A stretch of DNA of 64,000 nt from Chionis minor (taxonomy: Eukaryota > Chordata > Aves > Charadriiformes > Chionididae): assembly GCA_013398295.1 (NCBI GenBank), contig VZSF01006709.1, positions 96,401 to 160,400 of the forward strand, read 5' to 3'. Within the stretch, counting starts at the first letter, position 1. Every line of letters starts with the position of its first letter. Position numbers and translations under genes: made by a program. Shown here piece after piece: positions 1-11,600 of this stretch. The notes beneath the pieces are model-generated. The model worked only from the letters and a program-made list of their open reading frames with translations, had not been told where the DNA came from and searched no databases.

Positions 1-2454
1 TTTTTTTTTTTTTTTTTTTTTTGTTATTTCAGGCAAGTCAAATAAAACCAAAATGGCCATATAAAACAATAACTTATGCTAGAACTTTTTTTTTTTTTTT
101 TAAATACAAAACCCAGTAGCATTTTGTTTTGGGGCATGTGGTTCACCCCCGTTTCACCAGGATTCCTGTACAAATTGGTATCGTGCTCAGCCTGGGCTCC
201 ACCCGATCTTGTGCCATCAGTGCTGGTCCTGACTGCGCGCTGCAGGGCTGAGCTCTTGCACTGGCTTGTGGGAGAGCCAATAATTGCATCAGATCTAATT
301 AATTACATGTTATTGTATCTCTGAATCTATATTTCTTCATTTATGCCAGAAGGCGGCACTTGCATTGAAAACAAACAGCTGCTTTGGCTTGACTGATAAA
401 CATTTAATTCTCAGACAGGGAACATACAAGTTGTTTCACTCTTCTTGGTCTTATTTGTAGGCCAGGGAGAAAATTAGACTGATGGTTGTATCTTTTCAGA
501 AGCATCTGACTTGCTAAATGCTCTGGGATAGAGTGAACCCCCGAGAATAGTGGAGGCTCTGCTTGGCTTGGGTAAGTCAGCGAGAAGTGAGATCTTTCAC
601 CCAAACATGTGTGGAGAGGCTTTCACTTTTCCCTCGGTCACGGGACCGATCCCGCGTCTGCTCTTCCATCCACTTGCTTTGGCTGAGTTTTAAAGGACAA
701 AGTCGACTCAAAACCTTGTCGTTTCCAAAAACGTGAGTTTAAAATTAATTCCTGGAAACGCTTGCCAGTTGACTGCTTTATATTGGAATTTTTTTCCCTG
801 GTTTTAGAGATGTTCAACTCTCCCAGTGCTGGGTGACCTGTATCAGCAGGCAAAGCCAACCAGGCAGGGGAGGCCAGAGCAATGGGAAGCCCTTGCTCCT
901 GCCCTGGCTGCCATCGGTGGTGCTGCTGCCTGCAATGCCTGCTTCTCCAGGGAGGATACAGGCTGTGCCCTCTGTCAGCATTGGCAGAGAGAAAAAAAAG
1001 ACATTTTTCCTGACATTTTCGGGGTTTGAAACAGTGCTAGTAGCACTGAAAAACCTGCTTCTGCACAGGCAATTTAACTTTGAAAGCTTCCTTTGAATTT
1101 CGCTGCATGTTTGCCTTCTGGTAAAACGGCAAAAGTCTACCGTGATGGTTTGGTGTGAATAAAAGCTGCTTAGAGCAATTTTGGCAGAGGGGTTGGGCAA
1201 TGCCGCTTGGTGAGTGTTTGACATACCACGCGTGTTTTGCCAATGTCTTGTAGGTGACTGGGAGGAGGGAGAAGTGTGATAAACGCCACTCGCTTTCTGC
1301 TCAGTCATCTTTGCCTTTGAAGAAAACCAGGCAAGGATCGCCCCAACCAGGGAAACGCAGATACAAAATTAAGTAGGAGGCTTCATTGCATTTGTTGCAT
1401 GAATTGTTTTATCCCTTTCCCACTCAAGCCAGGGAAATTTGCTTAACAATTTTATCCTTAAGAACATAAAGCTGTAATAGAAGCTCAGATACGGTGTGAC
1501 AGCAAATTACAGTGCACAGTACTGCAGATTTCAGCATGCTGAGCAATCGTGGACTCTAAGGAGATTTTTGCCAGCCACAAAAATGGTGGTGTTTTTCACG
1601 AGATACCTTGTACTGTTGAGTTCAACTGAGTTTTAAATGTCTGAAAGGCTTTCATTGCTCCCCTTCAAAGACTAGCTGGGCAAGTCTCAGAGGTGCAAAC
1701 ACGATAGGCAAGAGCCATCTTACTAAAGTTTTCTTGGCCGCCCTTGGAATATAGCTACAATAGCTTTTTTACTATTTAAAAAACATACAAAGATCCAAAT
1801 TGGACCACTGTTATTTCCAAGGTCTCCAGTGTGAGAAGAGACAAAGGAAGAAAACTGTCTGAACCTGCCACTGTCACTGGAGCATAGTGGAGCAACGGAT
1901 ATGCAGTCGGAGAGAAAGCAGGAGCTCAGCTGTGCTTTATGTTCTCAGTGTCCATCACCCATCACCACAACAGAAAGACTTTGAATCTTGGTAACTTTTA
2001 GGGATGAATTAATTTTTCATTTCAAATCCATGGGCTGTGCTAAAGGATGGCGTGTAACCTTCGCACAAAATCGAACGTCCTCCCAGCTTCAACAGCAGAA
2101 GAAATAGAGAATATCTAAAACTCACCAGCCTGGGTTAGTCTGGAACATACTGGAAAGCCACATGGAAAATGAAAGGACACGTTTAAGGTAGAAATAGCAG
2201 CTGAAAAATATTGGTGTGGAAAGAAACACAAATAACCGTGGCCAGAAACCCAAGGAAGAGCATAATGTTTTGCCCCATTTTGCCTTGCAAAATAACTCTG
2301 GTGCTACACAGGATATGGACGAACAGATGTGCTTCAAGAACCATTGATCTACAGCCAAGACCCGCTTTCGGATACATACACAAGACTCCCAGCACGGTCC
2401 ATGGGACTTAACCGTGTGTATCTGAGCACGGAGGCATCTTCCAGGCGTACCGTG
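1..2454. other. SCTR 3' flank and 3'UTR, no other gene seen
   Basis: Starts with a 22-base T run; another T run is near 88-102. The SCTR 3'UTR must occupy part of this stretch, but no AATAAA was found on the minus strand near the stop. An ATTAAA (minus strand, 408-403) is the clearest candidate and would imply a long UTR. The reading frames here overlap each other on both strands and look like chance. Confidence 0.5.
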
Positions 2455-2631
2455 TTAAAGCACGCTTGATCTTTGGAGGGTTGCTCTCCTGTGCTCTGGT
2501 GGGCTCGACCTCACCACCTGCATCTCTTGAGTCAAGCCACTTCCTCCGTTACTTGCTGAGGTGCTGAGATGCTGACGCAGGTGTTTGCTTAAATGCCACT
2601 GCCTCCATTTTCTCTGAACTTCCAGCTGAAC
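2455..2631 (-). CDS. SCTR: SCTR exon 13, cytoplasmic tail and stop
   Basis: Encodes [14 protein letters not shown] followed by a less conserved Ser-rich tail ending QRSSVL and a TAA stop at 2457-2455, about residues 393-450. The VQ-E-RKW-W helix-8 motif is conserved, while the distal tail differs from human as expected. The acceptor is CCACCTAG. The 3'UTR continues below 2455. Confidence 0.93.
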   Translation of the reverse strand, partial: VQLEVQRKWRQWHLSKHLRQHLSTSASNGGSGLTQEMQVVRSSPPEHRRATLQRSSVL

Positions 2632-5600
2632 CTAGGTGGAAAAGGTCACAAAATACTTAGTTTATCTTGGAGCCCTGCATTGCGGAGAGCAGTGTAACAG
2701 GAAAAGGAGAGCGGGTTACCTTTGCCAAGGTTTGGATTTATTTATTCAACCCCCAGTTTAAGGGGTTAGGCTAGGGCCTGTTTTTTGTTGCTTCTAGTGA
2801 TACTGTTGTTGCAGCGACACAATTTTCTCTTGACCTGTTTTTCTGTTTACTTGCAGGTGAAACTGTGCATAGAGTCTAGCTGGCCTGAGTAAGTGTTTCA
2901 TTTAGATTTTTCTCAGATTTTTATTTTAGTTACAAAAATGTGACGTTTTGGCACTCTAAGGTAAAATAATGCAGATTTTGTTTTCAAAACAACTTTTTTC
3001 TGAACCCTGTTAAAGGATCAGTCAAAGTATTTCAAACCCCTCCTCCATTTCAAAGTGACTTTTTCTTCCCACCTTAGGCGCTAATGTTTTGGGGTTTTTT
3101 TTTTCCTTCCAATAACCTCAGAATCTCCCAGGTTTGCATAATGTTTCCCCCCACCTCTACCAGCAGCAGCATTTCAGGAAGCAAGTTCTAGCCCAGGAGC
3201 CTGGTAGTCAGCATACAACTACAAAGGAAATGGTGCCTCCTCCAAAAGCTTTGACTTATGTGAGTCCTAATAAACTTGGACTGGATACTTTTGATAAATT
3301 CCCTCCCAAGGATCAAGCAAAGAAAACAGCCATGGGACAACAGATAATAGCACCATACGTCAGAACCAGTTGATTGTCACCGTGACCGTACTCCCACCCT
3401 CTGTTCCCAGACAGTAATAATTCTATCATCTGATTTACGAAAGGGCTGCAATAGTTGAGGGGTGAAGTTTGCATCTGGCATACAATTACTTAGGCTTGCC
3501 AGGTCTAGTAGGTATTTCACGAGTGACGTTAGGTAGCTGGGAAAAAAGCCCTCAGATAAAAAGTGTAATTTGTTGGAGAATGTATTCTACTGATTAATGA
3601 GACGTACTTGAGCAATAAAAAAAAAAAAAAAGTTATATACACAAAACTCACCTCACCATTAAGAAAACAATAAAGTACAGCCACGACAAAGCCCTGAAAG
3701 ATAAAAGAACTGTGGTCACAGAATTAGAACTGCAGTTTCTGCTTTTGAGTGGGGATGAGGGATCTCAAGGGAAATCAGGCAGCTTGGTTTCGCCATTGGG
3801 AGTCTGCTCTGTTGCGGTTATATGTTACGCCTCTTTTTTTTTAATTTATTTTATTTTAAAGAAATAATAGCTTATCAAATATTACCTGGAATGATCCAAG
3901 AGCCAATTCAAAAAACAGCTGAATTTCCATCGTGCCGCTGCTTGCGTCTTCGGGGAAAAAAGCGAAGATAATGTAGTGGACCCCAAAGAGGGGGATGAGG
4001 AGGAGCGTTGACTTTGCCAGTCTCCTGAGGACGAGAACAGAGGGGAATGCCAGTGTAGAAGCAGCAAGAGGGGCTCGGGTGGGCTCACGTGGCATAAAGT
4101 CGCAACGTAAGGGACATACTTGTATTGGTTGAAATCACTGCTCCGACCTTCAGGCGAGCTGAGCTTCCTCATCAAGATTCTTAAAATGTTGACAAAAAGA
4201 ATGAAATTAATCTGAAAAATAAAAAAAAAAAAACCAACAAAAGGAAGGATGTGGAAAAAAAAAACAACAAACAGTCAACAAAAGCAAACACCCAGTCACC
4301 ACTTATGTAACTGCTGGGTATCAGCACAGGCAATTTGGGGTGTTTTGGCTGAGCAGGCGGAATAGAGGGGCTGGGGCTGGCCTGCCTGTATCCCTGTCCC
4401 CATTCCGGTCTCTGTCCCTGCCTCTCCAGCCTGCCCGGCCAAACCTGGGCTTGGGTGCTGGCTGCTTTCTCCGCTGGTTTGCTTCAGCTTTAGCTACGGG
4501 GATGATCCGGGCGTGTGATCCGGGCGTGTGATCCGGGCAAAACACCAAAGGGCAGGGAGACCAAGCGGATCGGCAGGATCCCTTCTGGCTGCGGGGTTCA
4601 GACAGCCTCTGCCCTATCTGGCCACGCTTTGGATGCCAACACTGGAGCTACCACTCGCTAACTGGGGCTGCAAATGCTGTTTGTTCCCCGCTGGAAGACA
4701 CGGCGTGGTTTGGAATGATGGAGGCAAAGTAGTTAAAAGTGGCAGTAGGAGAGAGTCAACACTGAAGTTCTTCCTTTTGCATTTGCCCCCTCTCCAAGGG
4801 TGGATATCAGATAAAAATGCTGATCTGCTGCTCCGTTTGGGTGAAGGTGAAGCAATAGCTGTTTCTGCTCCTTTGACCCTCAGGCAAAGAGCGGGAGCCG
4901 CAGGGCAGGCAGAGCCCCAGCGCTCCTCTCTCCCACCGCCAGCCACCTCCGGGTTTATCTGCCCTTCGCATCAGGGCTCCCCGCATGGCCCCGCTCCCCC
5001 GCAGCCCTTTTCCAGCACCCTGCGCCATGGCGGGCCCTTCACCCTCCCCTACGCCTGCCAACACCATCACGGCAGCGCATCCTCTTCATGGCGGCTTCTC
5101 CGTGCCCGTGGGGGCTGGAGCAGGGCTCCGAGGTGATGGGTTTCCCTCAGAGCAGTGGGTCCGCTATAGACGGGACAGACGTAGGGTATCCCCGGCTTCC
5201 CTAAATTTACGGGACGAAGAGGGAGCAAGCGTGGCTGTGTGGTCCAGGATGCTGAGGGTGTCGAGGGAGGACTGGAAGTTTGGGGATGTGGGGAGGGGTG
5301 AGGAAAGGAGCAGAGCCATGAGGAGCTAGGGGTGGGGAACTTGAAGGAACAACTCAAATATTTTTTGGGTGGTGGGAAAGGAGGTTCAAGCTGGGGATTC
5401 TGGGGTTTTTTAACCCACTAGGCCAGGCTGAGCAGGACTTTTTCCTAATGAAAACTACGGGGGAAAGGGGGACGGAGGGGGGGAATTCCTGTCGGGAGGG
5501 GTTGCCCGCGGGCAGCGCAGCAAGGAGCGTTAGCCTAGGAGTACAAAAGCAGTTTATCGGTGTTGATTTTCTGCCCTTTGAACTGCTAAAGGCTGTGCGC

Positions 5601-8600
5601 TGGGAGGAATAGAGAGATTAGATCTGAATTCTGAAGGACGGGCGGTTTGTTTGTCTGTGGCCATGGGTTTGAGAAAAGCCTCTTTTAGCTAGGGGCAGTC
5701 AGGTAGGCGGCACCTGCCTTAAGTGGCTAAACTAGATGGGATCAGGATTTTTGAGGAAATTTGTAAGGGCATAGTGGGTGGTGGCGGTGAAAAGATAAAT
5801 TAAGGTTGTGCTTTTTGCCTTGCAGAAGGCTTGGGACTTGTTGGAATTTAAATATTGCCAAGTGACTCCTGGAGTGTAAGGGTTGTTTTATCAAGAAAAA
5901 TAAATCCTATGGCCTCGTTAAGTTGATCCGGAATCACTTGTGTGGTCTTCTGCTTGTCGTGTGGGGGTGAAGGATTGCTCGGTGGTAGACAGGAGCAGAA
6001 CTTTAACTCCCACCATCTCTGCTGATTGGGTTTCCGAGAGATCACGCAAGCGTTGTGGTTTGTCTTTTGCAAATATAATGGCTCCTACTGGCAACATGAA
6101 AACCTCAACCAACTCCTGGGTTCTCACTTGGAGTGTCAGCAGGTTACCTGAGACTAACTAGCAGTTGGCATGTTTCTGTACTAGGGCTTCAGACAGATCG
6201 TTGCAGAGTGGTTTGCCCCGGAGCATCTCCGCTGGGCAGAGTGACTGTCTCCAAGAAGCGGCTCCAGCCCCTTGGTACCTAAGGCTGTGAGGGTGAGCAC
6301 CAGCAAATGCTCAAACCATTGCTGCTGAGTATCACGTGTACCAAATTGTTCTTGACATCGCTACTGCCCTGTAGCGGGCAGGTTCACACTGAGTTTCAAT
6401 GCCCATGCCTTATTTCAGGGAGCAAAGCCATAATAGTGTAATTGCAGTCCACTAACATATGGTCCACGCAGCCTGTGAGCTGCTCTCATTGCTGAAAACA
6501 AAAGCTAATGGTCGTGTAAGGCAAGTTGTTTTTGGCTTTGCTGAGAGGGGCATTGACCGGGAGATACAAAGGCAATTGTACTGAAATGTACAGCCACTTC
6601 GCTTCTCCTCCAGAGCCTTCCTTGAAACAGTCCAAAACAAGCTTCCACAAGCCAGCCAAGTTCATATGAAATCAACAGGATGTGGAAACCTGATCTTCTT
6701 TAGGCTCTCGCTTCTTGGGAGGACACTCTAGTTTTCCTTGTGCACTTAGCTTCGGGGCATTAGTTACTGACTAAACCCTGCTGAGCAGAAGTTGCTTAAG
6801 CAGTAATTCATGTGTCACACCAGTTCAGGCACATGTCTAAGATCAGTTCATTAACACACTTCTAAAGCACGTTGAGCAGATGATCTCTGACTTCACAATA
6901 TTTGAAAATACAGTTGGAATCTGCTTGTCCCAGAAAAGACTTACAAAAATAGACAAAACTACAGGGCCTCTGATGATCCACCAGGTATTGGCATCAGTGT
7001 TAATGTCCCAACACCTGTGAAAATAGAAGAGAAGGTGCAGTCAGTTATGAAAACATTGGTGCCTTTTCAAAGAGGTTTAGGCTGTTTTGCGCTTCAGATA
7101 GGCCCCTATTCCCTTCTTCTGTGAAATTAATTTCCTGTTCTCACTTAGCTGTACACCATTTCTCACAGAAAACTGTCCACCTGCACGGGACAGAAGTAGC
7201 AGCCCTTACAGTAGAACCCCTGTTCAAAATTTTGGAAGGGAGAAGAGAAAGGAAGAAAACTGCTCCAATTAGAAAGTCAAATACAGATGCTGAAAAACAT
7301 TATGGACTGAATTCATACTTGAAGACTACCTCCTACCCTTGAAAATGCTCACATGAAATTTGAGGCTCTTTCTCAGGTTGCTCAGCTGGACATCTACTCC
7401 TGCCCATGCCAGGATCCAGGCTTGCACCACAGTGGGGTGGTGGTTGGTTTGCTTGGCCACAAGCAGGACCCTGTGGAGCAGCCTGCACGGGGGCTGCATG
7501 CTTCCCCCAACGTGCCACCTTCCCCCCTCCACCCAACTTACCCAATATTTTCATGGAGTTGCCTCGCAGTCGCCCATGCGGCCACAAACACCGTTGGGGC
7601 ACCTGTGATTAGAAAAAAGAGTTACTGCTCCACAAGTCCACCCCAAAGGCAAAACAAACCCCCAGTTATTCTTACTGAAAGGAGAACCAGTACCCCAGCC
7701 GAGGGCAATGAACCTCCAGAGGAACTTCCTTTCCGAGAAGAAAGAAATAACCAGGAGAGTGTGGAGGTACAGTCCCTCCACGAGGAGCCAGCTGTAGTTA
7801 GACATGATGCAATACTGAAAGAAGACCATGGTGAGCTTGCACCCAGCCTGAGGAAAGAGAGGACAATTAGCTTCTGCCTGGGTTTGTATCTACGTCTAAC
7901 AGAAAACGAGCTGTAAATAAATCTTTGCAAACAGAGATTTTATAGCAATTAGGGGACTACACAAGTGGCCTTGAGACAGGCGTTCACATGACAAGAAAGC
8001 ATGGTGGGCACTCGTAAATGCATTAATCAACTGCCTCACTAGCAAGAACTGAATGTGTCATGAACATTCCATGGACATCCTGTCTTAGAGGAGTTTCCCT
8101 ACTACTACCTTATTAGTATCAGTAGCACTAATATCACCCTAGAGAAGCACATGAATGTATTTGTCACTTTTTTTTTTGCTAAGAAAAAGGGTTGATAAAG
8201 ACACGTTAACATTTGCTTGAAATATTCTTCATCAGCAACAAAAATCCAACAAAACTGGAGGGGTAAAGAGAAAAAAAAAAAAAAAGCCCCTTTTTTTGTT
8301 TCCCTCCCTAATTCTTATCTTTTGGTTTAAAGCACTGAACATCGTTTCCAATGCTCACCCACCCCCACCCCGAATTTTCAAGATATTTTGCTGCCAATAA
8401 AAAGGAAAAAACAATTCAAAATTTGGGAGGTTCCTTTTCCAGGCTGTCTAGGTGCAAACCCATATCTTACTATCAGGTCTCACGCTGCAGTGTGTCAGCC
8501 ATGTTTAATGTGTTCTAGTACTTCTCCTGCCAGCCCCATCTACCAGGATGTAAAAGTCCATGTAAGAATCTCCACCCTGGTGGCGTATCCCATGTTCACA

Positions 8601-11600
8601 GCCTGAGACACCCATGTTTAGGCATCTCTGGGTCAATGCGTTGAACTCCTGGTGCATGCTGTGGCCATGTAGTCAACGCCATCGAGATGATGAATGCAGG
8701 CACCTCCTTCAGATTGAGCTGGGTGCCCTCTGCTCCAGTACTTGTGAGGGCATCTATAGCCAGGAGGAACTGCACCTGGGTTTCTGTGCGTATGCTCCTG
8801 CCTGGGCTGCTTTTGCACCCTCACGCCTCCCTCGTCCACGATGAATACTCCCAAACAGGGAAATCTCAGCCAGGAACAACCAATACATGGGATCAAGTGA
8901 CAGAGAAGGGGACAGGGCATACTTATACTCATACTTACACTTTACTTCTCCTATAACCCCACACGCTGAACAGAAAGCCGGGACAAAGATTCCCTCCCCT
9001 GCACACTAACTACTTCTAGGATCCCGCTGAGAAACTGAGGCATGAAGCAAGCTGGAAGGGTTACCGTGTATGCCCCGCAGTAATTTGTGTCTTCAGAGGA
9101 AAACAAAACAGCATCCTTGATGAAGTTGGACAAGGCTCGCAAAATGAACGATGTGAAGAGGTGCATGTGGATGTAGTTCCTCGTACAGCGAAGTCTCCTG
9201 TTACAAAAAGAGATCCTGGGAAGTTACATTCCTAGCCAACACAGGTAGCTTGTGGGTGTGAACAGCAGGTTTCAATCCTTGTCAATGCTAAACCAACAAA
9301 TTAACACTGTTTTTCTGGCTGTGAAAGGAAGACTAATGCATTTCCCAAGAGGGATATCCTAGAGAAGACCTTAAAAAGCTAAAGTCACATCTGCTCCACT
9401 CAGGTACTAAAACAAGCTGAATGTTGCCAGTAGAACTGTGATTCCACGCCAATGTGCATGCTGTAGCCTCCCTCCCTCCTTTCTGGAGTAACATGAACCC
9501 ATGGTGTTTATCCACACCTGGGCAGATTTATTGGGTTTGTCTGCACAGTGCCCTGGTGCCTGCAATGTTTTCTGTATTAAATCTCCACATAATCTGGATC
9601 AGGCTGTGCAGCCTGAAGACAAGTTTGCAAAGAAGTTGGTGTTCCTTCTTTCCTGGAGGTGACTCCCTGACACTGTAAGGGAAATTCATTTCACTGAATA
9701 AGCAGCAAAGTACAAATTCCAGGTTATAAGGATGCGTGAAGATAAGCTGACTGTCAGATCACTGCTGTAAACCTGAAACGCCTTCCCAGAAGTCAGTGCA
9801 GCACCTCTTAGAGCAAATTTTAGCCACAGTCTCAAGCAGGGAAAAGAACAGCAGGGGGAAAGACGCTGCTGGAGGGACCCTGAGGTCACAGGGAGACCTC
9901 AGCAGGGAGGCGGTGGAAACACCAGCCTGCAAAATATGTCCAGCTACATTTTGGGAAGGATAGGAGAGCACGATATGAGGAGCAGCCCAAACATTTTCTG
10001 GGAGACAACACTCAGTGATCATTTTTGTGGCAGATTTCTGTGAAGTTTTTCAGAAATACTTCAGTTTTCAACTTGCCCTGAAAGGCAATAGAAGGATCTG
10101 TGTGAGCTGAGAAAACCAGAAATCTTGGCCAAATGGAAACCAGAGGTGCTTCTCCTCACCTGAAAGAGACCAGGACCACTAACGCTATTGTCAGCGTCAC
10201 GAGGGAGGTGCAGTATCCAATGGTGTACATGGTCTTCAGAGTCATGAAATACGAACGCTGCAGGAGAACATATTCACATCTTTATGTTTGACCGTCTGGT
10301 AGGAATCAGCCCACACCAAGAGAAAGGTGTCTCCTTCTATTTAGCAAATATATTTTCTTGTAAAATCAGCTCCTGCAGTTTTACCCTGAGCAACCCACTC
10401 CGATCATTTGGAGGAAGCATTTACGCTGAAAACCACCTGTAAGAATAACCCCACCTGAGTTAAATCACAACTTCATTCAGTCCCTCCTTAACATGTTCCT
10501 CCCCCAGGGCCCCAAAGCAGTAGATCTGTGGTCACAGGCACTCAGACTCACTCTCGCCTCGTTGGTCGTGTCATTGACGTTGTAGCCACAAGCAATATCG
10601 GGTCTTGGATATGGATCTGACCAACCCTCACTGGTACAATTTCGGTAGACAAAACCTGGGTGGTAACAACAACAACAAAGATCATTTCCAATTGTACCTT
10701 TGTTGTCCTTGGGAGTCAGTAGAGTTGCTCCGAGAGCACAGGGAGTATTTTCCCGCAGGCAATGCGCTCTGCATAGCTGGAGGTGAAATGCAGCTGAGCT
10801 AATTATGTTGATACTTGCCCAGTGTACTTGTGTGGGTCATAATATTGTTTGCCAACTGAGGGATGACTGTGATGGATGTGTTTTTATTAATTGCAACATA
10901 AATAATACTGTTCGGTACATCTGGTGTTTCTTGGCCAGTGTTCCAAGATCAGCAAACGCATGACTTGTTCAATCACAAATCCATGCAAAACTGAGATTTC
11001 CCTGAATGCTCCCACCTCTTTACTGTGGTTTGTCATGGTCTGAAGAGAATACAAAATTTTATATACTCACAGATTTTTTGAAAAGGCTTTTCCTCACAGC
11101 CAGGTCTGGGCATTATCTTACACAGTTGATTTCCTTGCTTACTTGCAAAATAAAGGCTAGGATAGGATTCTCCTAATTTAAGTTAGACTTCTGAAACCTA
11201 AAGGCTTGAGTCCAACTGTGTCCCTCATGGCTGTCTTTCTAGTCAGCAGAGAAAAAGAGACATTGGCAGAATTAATCTCATTTTCAGACAGATATCCTCA
11301 GAGGGCAGTTTGTCTGACCCACTTCTGCTGGGATGTCTGACTTTTAGACTCCTAAAGCTGAGCGAGGTGTATCCCCAGCAAGTTGCACATGGATGAATAG
11401 GGCAGGTTTGAGCACATCCATATTCATGTTTGGCACGGAAGTGGAAGTGGGGAGTCCTGCCCTACACACCTTACAATCTCACTGGAAGAAAATGACCCTA
11501 GCAGGCACATGGGTTATGTGCCAAAGAGAAGAGAAATTATTACAAAGAAGTGAAACCACTGCTTGCTGTCCTAATTACCTAATCATCTGTCAAGTAGGAA

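Larger units (their letters stand above)
4212..6944 (-). other. SCTR intron 9, noncoding content
   Basis: Apart from the GC-rich block at about 4.37-5.34 kb, the intron shows no repeat family or exon that I recognise. Short A-rich runs lie at 4220-4265. Confidence 0.6.

Noticed and set aside
814..1308. 164-codon minus-strand frame downstream of SCTR
   Set aside because: No recognisable domain, and overlapping frames occur on the plus strand; composition is like flanking noncoding DNA.
4528..5136. 202-codon open frame on the plus strand
   Set aside because: It lies in a GC-rich intronic block where several frames on both strands are open; no domain, splice or start context supports it.
7353..7916. 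187-codon open frame on the plus strand
   Set aside because: It lies antisense over SCTR exons 7 and 8, whose minus-strand reading is certain; its openness follows from the coding strand.
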